From contig CAINLR010000074.1 of the NCBI GenBank assembly GCA_903850425.1, positions 1 through 64,000 of the forward strand: a stretch of DNA of 64,000 nt, in the 5' to 3' direction. Positions within the stretch are counted from its first letter, which is position 1; every line of letters begins with the position of its first letter. This document shows, one piece after another, positions 54,584 to 63,625 of the stretch. The position numbers and the translations under genes are program-made. A model generated the notes under the pieces. The model saw only the letters and a list, made by a program, of their open reading frames with translations, was not told where the DNA came from and did no database searches. The stretch is from an uncultured Verrucomicrobia subdivision 3 bacterium (lineage in GTDB: Bacteria; Verrucomicrobiota; Verrucomicrobiia; Limisphaerales; UBA11358).

Positions 54584-55183
54584 AAGACCCGGATTCCTTA
54601 TGGCGTAATTGTTACCTGAAGGGCGGCGCTTCGGCGAGCGGAAAATCTTATATTTTGCAGCAGCCTGGGTAACGCGGCCTAGACTGGTTTTTGGCTTTGC
54701 GCATCCGGGTGCATGGGGGCTTAGGCGGCCAATCGGATCGCGCCACGCAAACCGAATCAGCCCAGCCCGGGTGCCCTCCGGCAGTGACCGGTAGCCGCGC
54801 AATGGACGACCCGACGACGCCGAAATCAATTTCGACCAGAGCGAACCGCATTACGCTTTGAGTGCGTGAGCAAGCGGCGAAAGGCCGCCTCACGCCAAGC
54901 TGCGGGCGTGTTTGCCAATGACTTACCGAAGCACGCACACCATCATGGAGTGCGCCAGCGCTTAGAAACCAAAGGAATCTTCCTGTTGCGCTCTTTGTGC
55001 ATTTTGGCGGCTAATCCGCCGGTGGCGGCGGTGCGGTGCCGTTTTCTTGCGGTCGTTGCAGCCGGCGGCCACGGAGGTGTGGAGGCTCATTCTCATCAGG
55101 CGGAAGGTTTGAGCCTCCTCACATCGTCGGCTCCGTGGGAAGTCAGCTTTACACCAGCGGTGGAATGCTATAGTTGAATTCTG
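54584..55183. other. divergent spacer, no gene
   Basis: About 600 bases between divergent genes. The only clear structure is the inverted repeat at 55069. Open frames are shadows. Confidence 0.5.
55069..55138. repeat. inverted repeat, family A related
   Basis: CCACGGAGGTGTGGAGGCTC (55069) pairs imperfectly with GAGCCTCCTCACATCGTCGG plus CTCCGTGG (55111-55138). The inverse of the right arm resembles the GCCGACGTGAG-GGCTC core of family A. It lies 45 bases before the TPR gene and may form a hairpin in its leader. Confidence 0.75.
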
Positions 55184-55699
55184 ATGGACGAACTCGAACC
55201 GCAAGACATGATGCACCTCAACGCCGCCGAAGGCTGGCTGGGGCTGGGCGATCTGATCGAGGCCAGCGCAGAGCTGCAACAAATCACCCCAGCCAAGCGG
55301 ATGCACCCGGCGGTGTTGGAAGTGCGGCATAATCTCTGCGCGCAGGCGAAATGCTGGGAGGAGTGCCTCGTGATGGCCGAGGCCTTGGTGGCATTGGCAC
55401 CGGAAGCGACGTTCGGCTGGATTCACCGCTCGTTTGCGCTGCATGAGTTGAAGCGCACACAAGAAGCTTTGGACCGGCTCCGGCCCGCCTTGACTTTCTT
55501 CAAGGACGACATCACGGTTCATTACAACCTGGCCTGCTATGAGTGCGTTCTGGGTAATCTGGGTGCCGCGAAACTACGGCTGGCGGCGGCGTTCAAGCTG
55601 GCCCGCAAACAAAACTGCGTTGGCGAATGGCAAGCGCAGATGTCGCAAGATCCCGATTTGAAACCGCTGTGGAAGGATGGGGATGAAATTGAAAACTAG
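55184..55699 (+). CDS. TPR-like repeat protein
   Basis: The protein is 171 residues. Three to four degenerate 34-residue helix pairs are visible: AAEGWLGLGDLIEASAELQQI, CWEECLVMAEALVALAPEA, GWIHRSFALHELKRTQEALDRL, TVHYNLACYECVLGNLGAAKLRL. These fit tetratricopeptide repeats, which bind partner proteins. No signal peptide is present. No partner can be named. Confidence 0.8.
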   Translation: MDELEPQDMMHLNAAEGWLGLGDLIEASAELQQITPAKRMHPAVLEVRHNLCAQAKCWEECLVMAEALVALAPEATFGWIHRSFALHELKRTQEALDRLRPALTFFKDDITVHYNLACYECVLGNLGAAKLRLAAAFKLARKQNCVGEWQAQMSQDPDLKPLWKDGDEIEN

Positions 55700-55903
55700 G
55701 GTCTCTGCTGTTTTCAAAGCTGTCAATACGAGGAGAAGCACCAACCTCCAAGCACTGAACCTCAGGAAACTTCCAAGTCCCAATTACCAAACCCGCTGCT
55801 CGGCCACCGCGCTGGCGACGTTACTGGAAGGATGAGGCGCGGAGCTTCAGTGGAGCTTGGAGGTTGAAACTTGGCGCTTAACAAACGGTCCACCCACACC
55901 AAC

Positions 55904-56386
55904 TCAATCCAAACACCGCGTCACCGGTTCGGTGACCGGATCCCAATAGCTAATTTTGCGAACGCGGCCCGCAGCCGTGAGCGCCAGCACGGTCACCCGG
56001 CCCGCCAGCACGGGGAACGGCGCCAGCGTCGCGGCCGACTCCACCAGCACAATCCGCTGCGGATACTTCCGCAGCTTTGGCAGCGCAAACAGGCGGGCCA
56101 CGGCGGGCATCGTGTGGATGTCCATGAGATAGGCGGCATGATTTGTTTCCAGAAAACTGGCACCCTGCTCCGCCAGCTTCAAGTTGGCCGCCTTGCCGCA
56201 GGCCATTTCCGTGGCGACCAGGAGAAACTGCGTGCCGTTGGTGGAACTAAAATAAAATCCCCGGCCGTGCTGGTCTGACGCGGCAAAGGCCGGCACCGCA
56301 TCGCCCACCATGAGCGGCGCGGTGCGCGCGGAGAGGCCCAGCAGGAAAAACCCGAGCATGATCCAGCGGCGAGAGCGCGTATTCAT
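55904..56386 (-). CDS. secreted thioredoxin-fold-like protein, unknown function
   Basis: The protein is 160 residues with a signal peptide (IMLGFFLLGLSARTA). The start of the mature part, LMVGDAVPAFAASDQHGRGFYF, resembles AhpC/TSA or SCO-like thioredoxin folds. The CxxC or TxxC active site is not conserved; a single Cys is in EMACGKAANL. It may be a fold relative without redox activity. It is divergent from the lipoprotein gene, 142 bases away. Confidence 0.6.
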   Translation of the reverse strand: MNTRSRRWIMLGFFLLGLSARTAPLMVGDAVPAFAASDQHGRGFYFSSTNGTQFLLVATEMACGKAANLKLAEQGASFLETNHAAYLMDIHTMPAVARLFALPKLRKYPQRIVLVESAATLAPFPVLAGRVTVLALTAAGRVRKISYWDPVTEPVTRCLD

Positions 56387-56528
56387 TCCGCGTAAAATCT
56401 CATGCGCCAGGGCGGCATGTCAATGAAGGCGGCTCACGAAAGCCACCGGATCAGCGGTTGCCGGCCGAGGACAGGAACCGGTCACGCCAGGATTTGCCTT
56501 AAAACCCGGATTGAGCTAAATTCCAACC

Positions 56529-56939
56529 ATGAGAATAAAATATCTATTGCCTTTGGCGGGTTTCTTGTTGACGGGGTGCGTGACGCGCACCTATACCGTG
56601 GCCACGCCGCCGCCCGGACCTTCGGTGGCGGAAGTTCAATCCATGGTGCAGGCCCACGTCGGCGATGCGGTTATTGTAAACCAGATCCAAAGCTCCAGCA
56701 CCCGCTATGCTTTGACGGCCGATCAAATTATCGCACTCAAGGCGGCCGGTGCCAGCGACCCGGTGCTCAACGCTCTGATCGCCTCCGCCAACAAGCCAGC
56801 GGCTCAAACCACCACCACGGTCGAGCAAGGCCCCGTTGTTTATCCGTCGGTATATGTGAATCCGTGGCCGTGGGGCTGGTGGGGCTGGGGTCCCTATTAC
56901 CATGGCGGCTACTATCGCGGCTATCATTATTGGCATTGA
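56529..56939 (+). CDS. small lipoprotein with a Tyr/Trp/His-rich tail
   Basis: The protein is 136 residues. The lipobox LLTGC places a lipid on Cys17. Residues 30-85 form a short helical domain (VAEVQSMVQAHVGDAVIVNQIQ, LTADQIIALKAAGASDPVLNAL) of a kind seen in other envelope proteins. The tail is aromatic (PWPWGWWGWGPYYHGGYY). It probably sits in an envelope membrane. The function is unknown. Confidence 0.82.
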   Translation: MRIKYLLPLAGFLLTGCVTRTYTVATPPPGPSVAEVQSMVQAHVGDAVIVNQIQSSSTRYALTADQIIALKAAGASDPVLNALIASANKPAAQTTTTVEQGPVVYPSVYVNPWPWGWWGWGPYYHGGYYRGYHYWH

Positions 56940-57132
56940 ATATTCGCGGGCAACCTCCGGCTGAATCCCGGGCGCCAATCGCCATTGGCGCGGCCAGTGC
57001 CCACAGCCCCGCGCCGGACCGGCTCCGTCGGCGATTGCCGGGGAATCTCGCTGCGGAAGGCATTCTAAACCGGCGATGCCCGGCCAACTCTTTGCGCCCT
57101 TGGCGGCCTTGGCGTGAGCAGCAACTGCCTGC
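56940..57132. other. convergent spacer, no gene
   Basis: About 190 GC-rich bases between the lipoprotein stop and the GH43 stop. No intrinsic terminator with a U tract is seen. Confidence 0.4.
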
Positions 57133-58704
57133 CTAAATCAACCGAAAATAATCAACGTCAACATGTCCGGCTGGCGAGGGGTTATGTCGCGACAAGCTGT
57201 AGAGTCCCACCCGGGCTCCAATCCAAACGCCTTTTGTGGCGGAGAACGCCAGCGGCACTGGCACCCAATCGTCGTGGGTCGCAAAACTGAAAGTGCAGCG
57301 TCCCCCAGCCGTTACCGCCACGCGCAGCTTGACGGTCGGGGACGCATGGTCGCGTGAGAATTGTTCGACGCCGTCCAGGCGCAGGACCAACTGGCACCGG
57401 TCCTCGGTTTTGATGAATGCCAGTGCGGCGGAGGATTCACCCGCGACGATCAATCCGGCCTCTTCATTAGTTTGGATGGCGGATAAATCAATGCGGGTCT
57501 CTGCGGTAAATTCCCGCGCCGGAAATTTTTGGAGCAGCAAGTTCGGCAACCGCATCAGGTTCGCCTGCGTGGTGAATTGCGGATACAGCCGCAGCCAACT
57601 CTTCCGCGCGCTCAAGGAATGCCAGGCGGCCTGGTGGTTGGCGTTCCATTGCCATTGCAGACCAAGCTTGGAGGCATCGAATTCGTCGCTGGTTTGAGGC
57701 ACAGCAATGCAAACGCCGCAGTTCGCCGCCGGTTTGCGACCATTCAAAACCGGTTCGCCGCCGTCGCTGCCGTTGACCTGACCCAGCAGCGGCCAACCGT
57801 CCCGCCAGGTGACGGGCTGCAGATGCACGATGCGGCCATAAACGCCGGCATCCTGGAAATGGATGAACCACCACTCGCCTTTGGGCGTGTCCACCAGCGC
57901 GCCTTGATGCGGGCCGTTGATATCGGTGTCGCCTTGCGCGAGCACGATTTTATCCTCGTAAGGGCCGTAGATATTTTTCGAGCGGAGCGCCAACTGCCAG
58001 CCCGTCTCCACGCCGCCAGCGGGTGCCAGGATGTAATACCAGCCGTCCATTTTCAAAAACTTCGGACCTTCGAGCGTTGGATGCTTTTCCGGCTCGTGGA
58101 AAACAATTTTGCCTTCTCCGAGCAAACGTGAACCGTCAGGAGCCATCGGACAAACCCGCAGGCGATGCTTGATGCCGGCGCGCGAGCCGGCGTAGGCGTG
58201 AACGAGATATGCCTGACCGTCGTCATCCCAGAGCGGACACGGATCGATCAATCCTTTGCCAGCCTGCACCAAATGCGGTTCGGACCAGTTTCCGGCGGGA
58301 TTATCTGCGGTGACAACGTAAACGCCTTCGTCCGGCGTCGGGAAAAATATCCAGAATTTTCCAGCGTGAAAGCGGATGGCCGGCGCCCAAACGCCGCAGC
58401 CCGGCTGCACTTCCGCATAACGCGGATGCGGGAGATTTTTCAGTGCATGGTTGATGATCGTCCAGTTGACCAAATCTTTGGAATGCAGAATCGGCAAGCC
58501 GGGCGTGCAGTTGAAGCTGGACGCCACCAGGTAAAAATCGTCGCCGACCCGCACGACATCCGGGTCCGAGTAGTCGGCATAAATAATGGGATTGCGATAG
58601 GTGCCGTCGCCCTGGTCGGGTGTCCACGGAAAAGCGACGACCTGGGTCACAACCGTTGTTTGCGCGAACGTAATCGGGGCTTCAATTGTCGGTGAACCAT
58701 TCAT
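57133..58704 (-). CDS. glycoside hydrolase family 43
   Basis: The protein is 523 residues. The five-bladed propeller starts GTYRNPIIYADYSDPDVVRVG, with the catalytic base Asp in the SDPD motif, the pKa-tuning Asp in DPCPLWDDDG and the general acid Glu in TLEGPKFLK. The C-terminal 200 residues are a beta-sandwich, as in GH43_12-like beta-xylosidases and arabinofuranosidases. No signal peptide is seen, so it probably acts in the cytoplasm on imported oligosaccharides. Its start overlaps the MFS stop by 4 bases (ATGA), indicating translational coupling. It is the last gene of the pectin operon. Confidence 0.93.
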   Translation of the reverse strand: MNGSPTIEAPITFAQTTVVTQVVAFPWTPDQGDGTYRNPIIYADYSDPDVVRVGDDFYLVASSFNCTPGLPILHSKDLVNWTIINHALKNLPHPRYAEVQPGCGVWAPAIRFHAGKFWIFFPTPDEGVYVVTADNPAGNWSEPHLVQAGKGLIDPCPLWDDDGQAYLVHAYAGSRAGIKHRLRVCPMAPDGSRLLGEGKIVFHEPEKHPTLEGPKFLKMDGWYYILAPAGGVETGWQLALRSKNIYGPYEDKIVLAQGDTDINGPHQGALVDTPKGEWWFIHFQDAGVYGRIVHLQPVTWRDGWPLLGQVNGSDGGEPVLNGRKPAANCGVCIAVPQTSDEFDASKLGLQWQWNANHQAAWHSLSARKSWLRLYPQFTTQANLMRLPNLLLQKFPAREFTAETRIDLSAIQTNEEAGLIVAGESSAALAFIKTEDRCQLVLRLDGVEQFSRDHASPTVKLRVAVTAGGRCTFSFATHDDWVPVPLAFSATKGVWIGARVGLYSLSRHNPSPAGHVDVDYFRLI

Positions 58705-59966
58705 GAGATGCTTTCCTTAATTTTGATGGGCTTGATTTGCGGCACGCCGAGGTGGAATAGCATCCACGCGACGAGATAGGCGCTGCCACAAATCAGCATG
58801 ATGGTTTTGTAAGTGCCTTCGCCCTGCAGCACATGGCCGACGAGGTAGAAAAAACCCATGGATAAAAACGCCGCCAACATCCCGCCGAAGCCGACGATCG
58901 AGGCCACGGCGCGCTTCGGAAAAATGTCCGAAACGACCGTATACATTGTGGCCGACCAGCCTTGATGCGCCGCGCCGGCCAGACCGAAACAGGCTGCGGC
59001 CAGCCACGGACTGCTCACATACGGCGTCAAAATCACCGGCAACGTGCAGCAGGCACAAATGAAGGAAGCCGTCTTCCGCGCCCGGTTCAGCGGCCAGCCG
59101 CGTTTCAGGAAATAGGCGCTCAAGCTGCCGCCGCCAATGCTGCCCAGCGCGGCCGAGAGCGCGACGAACGCCAACGGCAGACCGAAATGTTTCAGGTCGA
59201 GGTGGAATTGCTTGTTGAAAAAATCCGGCAGCCAAAAGCCATAAAACCACCAGACCGGCCCGAGGATGCAAGTGCTGAAATAGGCCCACGATTCACGGTA
59301 GCGCATCAGTGTCAGCCACGGGATTTTTTCGCCGGCAGACGGCGCGACCCCTTCGTGGATATGCGCCAGTTCGGCCGCGTTCACGCGTTTGGATTTTTCC
59401 GGCGCGCCATAAAATCTCAACCAGAACATCAGCCAGACCAGATCCACACAACCCAGCGTGATGAAAGCCGCCTGCCAGCCGCCAAAGGCGCCGACGATCA
59501 GCGGCACCAGCAGCGGCGCGAAAATCGCCCCCATGTTAGAGCCGGTGTTGAAGATGCCCGTGGCGACCGAACGTTCCTTCGGCGGAAACCACTCGGTCAC
59601 GACCCGGATGGCCGCCGGGAAATTTCCGGATTCACCCAAGCCCAGCGCCAACCGCGCCGCGCTGAATCCCGGCACGGTGCGACAGACCGCATGCGACATG
59701 GCCGAGAGACTCCAAAATAGAACCGACAGCGCATAGGCTTTCTTGATGCCAATCCAATTCATGAACGAGCCGAAGCCGGCCTGCCCGATGGCGTAGGCGA
59801 ATTGGAAGAAAATCGCCATACGGGCATAGTCCGTCTCCGACCAGCCATAGGTTCGCGACAGGTCCGGTTTGAGCAAGCCGAGCACCTGCCGGTCCATGTA
59901 GTTCACCACGCACGCAAAGAACAGCAGCGCGCAAATGAACCAGCGAAATTTGGTCATTTCTTTCAT
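58701..59966 (-). CDS. MFS hexuronate-type transporter (ExuT family)
   Basis: The protein is 421 residues with 12 helices. The N-terminal FACVVNYMDRQVLGLLKPDL is the ExuT/ACS signature, with GFGSFMNWIGIKKAYAL and ARLALGLGESGNFPAAIRVV typical of hexuronate carriers. It is expected to bring in galacturonate or related acid sugars with protons. Both junctions in the operon are ATGA overlaps: with GH28 upstream and GH43 downstream. Confidence 0.92.
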   Translation of the reverse strand: MKEMTKFRWFICALLFFACVVNYMDRQVLGLLKPDLSRTYGWSETDYARMAIFFQFAYAIGQAGFGSFMNWIGIKKAYALSVLFWSLSAMSHAVCRTVPGFSAARLALGLGESGNFPAAIRVVTEWFPPKERSVATGIFNTGSNMGAIFAPLLVPLIVGAFGGWQAAFITLGCVDLVWLMFWLRFYGAPEKSKRVNAAELAHIHEGVAPSAGEKIPWLTLMRYRESWAYFSTCILGPVWWFYGFWLPDFFNKQFHLDLKHFGLPLAFVALSAALGSIGGGSLSAYFLKRGWPLNRARKTASFICACCTLPVILTPYVSSPWLAAACFGLAGAAHQGWSATMYTVVSDIFPKRAVASIVGFGGMLAAFLSMGFFYLVGHVLQGEGTYKTIMLICGSAYLVAWMLFHLGVPQIKPIKIKESIS

Positions 59967-61471
59967 TTCATCAAATCCAATTTGGAGTTCTTCACGCGGA
60001 ATGTTCTCAGCGCCTCGCCGGTTTTGCTTTCCACGCGCACGTTTTCAAACGTAATGCGGTCCGCATCGGTCACCGACACGCCTTGTTGCGAGGTCATGGC
60101 AACATCTTTCAGCGTGATGTTGTGGAGCGGCATTTCCGGTAGTCCTTGCAGCACGATGGCATTTTTAGCGCGCCGACAAAGGACGTTCTCGATGTGGATG
60201 TCGCGGAATTGCGGCGTGGCCTCAGTCACGGGCGGGAAATTGGTTTCCGTATTGTCAGCGGTTTCGTCCAACGGCGATTTGCCGCCGTAATACAAATTAA
60301 AATTGATCGCATCCCCGGGAAGGTCCGTCATGCGGACGTTGGAAATGAAAATGTTTTCCACCACGCCGCCGCGACCGCGCGTGCTCTTGAAGCGCAACCC
60401 AACGTCCGTGCCAATGAAGGTGCAGTTGTTCACGCGCACATTGCGCACGCCGCCGGACATCTCGCTGCCGATGGTGAAGCCGCCGTGCGCGTGATAGACG
60501 ACGCAATCCTCGACCAGCACATCTGCCGTCGGCACGCCGATGCGGCGGCCGGGCGCGTCCTTGCCGGACTTGAGACAAATGCCATCGTCGCCCACGTCAA
60601 ACGTGCAGCCGCGAATGAGGGCGCGGCGGCAGGATTCAAGATCAAGCGCATCGCTGTTCTGCGCGGTCGGCAAGTTGCGCACGGTGACGTTCAGGATGGA
60701 AACGTCATCGCACAGCACCGGATTCAACGTCCAGTTCGGCGGATTTTGGAAAGTGACGCCGGCCAGCAAAACTTTTCTGCAGCCGATGAGCCGCAGCATT
60801 TTCGGCCGCAGAAACTGGTGAGCTGGCGCGTAGTCCGCCAGCATGAGCGAACCGGCTTTGCGTAGCGCTGTCGCCACTTTTTCGCCGGTGATCGCTTCGC
60901 GACTGGGATACCAGGTGTCGCCACTTTCATTGAGCACGCCGCCGGATTTGACGAGCGCCTTCCAGTCGCGCTCGCCGAGTTTGTCCTGTTTCAGCGGACG
61001 CCACGCATCGCCGCCGCCGTCAATGATGCCATCGCCGGTGATGGCCACGTTTTCCAGATTTTCGCCGGAGATCGGCGAGGTGGAATCAATTTCCTTTTCG
61101 CCCTTCAGGTCAATCACCCTGAGCGGATACAATTTGTAGTCGCGGGAAAATTGGATGAGCGCCCCGCGTTCGAGGTGAAGATTGATATGGCTGCGCAGCT
61201 TAATGGGCCCGGTCAGCCAGATGCCCGGCGGAACGACCAGTTCGCCGCCGCCTTTTTCAGAAAGCGCGGCGAAGGCCTGCTCCAACGCGGCGGTGTTGAG
61301 TGTCTGGCCGTCGCCATTGCCGCCAAAATCTTTCAGATTGACGACGTGTTTGGGAATCACCGGCAGCGCCACGATCGGAGCGGTCGGCGGCATGGCGGCG
61401 TTGGCGGCGAGGATGCCCGCCGCCAGAACCGTCAGCGCCAACATCGGCGCCCTTGCTTTGAAAATTGTCAT
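59963..61471 (-). CDS. polygalacturonase, GH28
   Basis: The protein is 502 residues from MTIFKARAPMLALTVLAAG, a signal peptide ending ANA-AMP. The right-handed beta-helix has the GH28 motifs: NSDALDLESC (the N-x-D part), VGDDGICLKSGKD (the DD pair), AHGGFTIGSEMSGGV (the G-H-G type loop) and LRFKSTRGRGG (the R-I-K type). It hydrolyses polygalacturonate or rhamnogalacturonan. The open frame continues upstream 27 codons without a signal, so I start at this ATG. It lies 84 bases after the CE12-GH28 gene and overlaps the MFS start by ATGA. Confidence 0.94.
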   Translation of the reverse strand: MTIFKARAPMLALTVLAAGILAANAAMPPTAPIVALPVIPKHVVNLKDFGGNGDGQTLNTAALEQAFAALSEKGGGELVVPPGIWLTGPIKLRSHINLHLERGALIQFSRDYKLYPLRVIDLKGEKEIDSTSPISGENLENVAITGDGIIDGGGDAWRPLKQDKLGERDWKALVKSGGVLNESGDTWYPSREAITGEKVATALRKAGSLMLADYAPAHQFLRPKMLRLIGCRKVLLAGVTFQNPPNWTLNPVLCDDVSILNVTVRNLPTAQNSDALDLESCRRALIRGCTFDVGDDGICLKSGKDAPGRRIGVPTADVLVEDCVVYHAHGGFTIGSEMSGGVRNVRVNNCTFIGTDVGLRFKSTRGRGGVVENIFISNVRMTDLPGDAINFNLYYGGKSPLDETADNTETNFPPVTEATPQFRDIHIENVLCRRAKNAIVLQGLPEMPLHNITLKDVAMTSQQGVSVTDADRITFENVRVESKTGEALRTFRVKNSKLDLMK

Positions 61472-61555
61472 GACTGAAAAAATTCTATCAGCAGAGCAGT
61501 CGAAATGATCTACGATTTTCGGCATAACTTTGTGAAATAACTGCGAACTCAATGG

Positions 61556-63604
61556 TCAGGGTGGCGTGAGCGTCACTCCGGCGTTGGTGCAGGACAGCTG
61601 GTTCACGCCATCCGGGGTAACGATTTGGCAATCCACCAGCCGGACGTTTTGCGCCTCGTAAATGCCGAAAGGTTTGTCCGCAGTGATGTTGACTCGCTGC
61701 AACCGCACGTTGGTGACGGCCATTTCCGGCAACCCCCAAATCAATCCAGCCCGCCGCCCGGACTGCGCCGTGGCGGTGATGTTGCTGAAAGTGATGTCGC
61801 GATAAATCGGCGTCCTGCCGGTGATCGCGCTGCGGGGATAAGTCGCAGCCATGGCGGGCGTGAGATTGTTCAGCGCACGGTATTCCCGGTTGGTGGCCAT
61901 GTAGGAAGCGTAAATCAGAATCGGACTTCCCACGTTGGTCATGCGCAGATTCAGGTAAGCAAGGTTATGCAAGAAACCGCCGCGGTCGCGATCCGATTTG
62001 ATGCGAATGCCCGAGTCGGTGTTGTTGAATGTGCAATTAATGACCGTGAAGTTGGAGACGCCGCCGGAAGTGGGGCTGCCGATGGAAACGCCGTGACCGT
62101 AGCCATAGGTGCAATTGGTGATGAGAACATCCGAAGTGCCGCCGCCACAGGTGTAGTTGTCATCGCCCACGCTGACATCGCAGTCCTGGATCAAGATGCG
62201 TTTGCCGGTGACGTCGCAGGCGTCGGTGTTGTGGCTGGGGTTGACCGGATCGGTGGAAGCATTGGCGCGAATCGTTACCCCGCGAACTGTGACATCGGTC
62301 GTCTTACCACTGATGGCGATATGAAACATCGGCGCATTGGTCAGCAGTATGTTTTCGATGAGCACGCGTTCGCACGACGAAAAGGAAATCATCCGCGGCC
62401 GCTTTGCACCGCGCGTCTTGGCGTAAGGCCACCAGGGGCTCCCCTGCCCGTCAATTGCGCCCGCTCCACTGATGGCAATGTCGTGTAGATCTTTCCCACT
62501 AATGAAATTCGCCGGGGCGGTGGTGCCGCCGGGATATTTGTCCAGCGGCAACATCCGCAAGGTTCCATTCACACGCAGATTGATATGATTGGTGAACCGG
62601 ATGGGGCCGCTCAAAAAAATCCCCGCCGGCACTGCCACCAGTCCACCGCCGGCGGCGCTGGCGGCGTCCACCGCCGCTTGAATGGCCACGGTGTTTGTCG
62701 TCACGCCATCGCCGCTCGCCCCATAATTAGTGATGTTGAAAATCCTGACCGGAATTTCCGGCAATGCGGGCGCGGCAAATTGAAAGGCAGGTGAATCATT
62801 CGCGGGCGCGCGGGCGCTGGCCTCGCGTCCGGGTGAGCCGGGCGCCGCCATGACCGGCACCGCGAGCAAATATGGCGCGAGTTCAGGAACGACTTGGCGC
62901 AATTCCTCAACGACGAGTTGCGCAAACACAAGGCGTCCTTGAGCATTCAAATGCGTCGTGTCCGGCTTGCCGTCTTTGGCGACGGGATTCAGCCTGGCGG
63001 TTTCCTCCGAACCGATTTTTTCGCAATACTCGACGCTGCGCGCGTGCAAATCCACCAGCGGCACATGCTTCTCGGCCGCCAGTTTTTTCATCGCCTCGAC
63101 ATACGGCACGAGACTGGGTGCCAATTTTCCATTGCCGGACTGGTCAAAATTCCGGCGCGTGAGCGACGTCACCAAAATCGGTTTCGCACCGATAGCTCGG
63201 GCCTCAGCCACATAGCGCGCGAGATTTTCGGCATAGGTCGTCGCTGGATCCGTCTCGCGTTCCGGCCCCTTGCCCGGCTCGTCGTTGTGTCCAAATTGGA
63301 TCAGATAATAATTCCCCTGCAATGCGAGCGCGTTCGTCCACCGGCCTTCGCTGATAAAACTCTTGGAACTGCGCCCGTTGGCGGCGGTATTGGTGCAGGT
63401 GGCATCGCCGGTGAGAAATTCCTTGAAGCCGTAGCCCCAACCACCCGCCTCGTTGACCGTGGAGTCGCCCACCAGCACGATGCGAATTTTAGGCTTAGCC
63501 GCTGCGCTTTGACTTGCAGTGATGCTGCTGGAACCGCCCGGCTCCGCGCCGGCGTGCCACATAAACATACTGATGATAAACCCGACTGATAGCGATTTTC
63601 TCAT
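61556..63604 (-). CDS. CE12 rhamnogalacturonan acetylesterase fused to GH28
   Basis: The protein is 682 residues from MRKSLSVGFIISMFMWHAGA, a signal peptide. Residues 35-245 are an SGNH esterase: block I LVGDSTVNEAGGWGYGF with the nucleophile Ser, block II AANGRSSKSFI, block III IQFGHNDEPGKG, block V DTTHLNAQGR with Asp and His. This is the CE12 pattern. Residues 280-660 are a GH28 beta-helix: NTDACDVTGK, VGDDNYTCGGG, GYGHGVSIGSPTSGG, IRIKSDRDRGG. One polypeptide can thus remove acetyl groups and cut the exposed pectin chain. It is the first complete gene of the operon in the window; its start is set by the signal peptide. Confidence 0.93.
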   Translation of the reverse strand: MRKSLSVGFIISMFMWHAGAEPGGSSSITASQSAAAKPKIRIVLVGDSTVNEAGGWGYGFKEFLTGDATCTNTAANGRSSKSFISEGRWTNALALQGNYYLIQFGHNDEPGKGPERETDPATTYAENLARYVAEARAIGAKPILVTSLTRRNFDQSGNGKLAPSLVPYVEAMKKLAAEKHVPLVDLHARSVEYCEKIGSEETARLNPVAKDGKPDTTHLNAQGRLVFAQLVVEELRQVVPELAPYLLAVPVMAAPGSPGREASARAPANDSPAFQFAAPALPEIPVRIFNITNYGASGDGVTTNTVAIQAAVDAASAAGGGLVAVPAGIFLSGPIRFTNHINLRVNGTLRMLPLDKYPGGTTAPANFISGKDLHDIAISGAGAIDGQGSPWWPYAKTRGAKRPRMISFSSCERVLIENILLTNAPMFHIAISGKTTDVTVRGVTIRANASTDPVNPSHNTDACDVTGKRILIQDCDVSVGDDNYTCGGGTSDVLITNCTYGYGHGVSIGSPTSGGVSNFTVINCTFNNTDSGIRIKSDRDRGGFLHNLAYLNLRMTNVGSPILIYASYMATNREYRALNNLTPAMAATYPRSAITGRTPIYRDITFSNITATAQSGRRAGLIWGLPEMAVTNVRLQRVNITADKPFGIYEAQNVRLVDCQIVTPDGVNQLSCTNAGVTLTPP

Positions 63605-63625
63605 AGGCAAATTTTGACAACCCAT

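Noticed and set aside
55904..56386. functional thioredoxin or peroxiredoxin
   Set aside because: The fold start is suggestive, but the active-site Cys pattern is absent, so no redox role is assigned.
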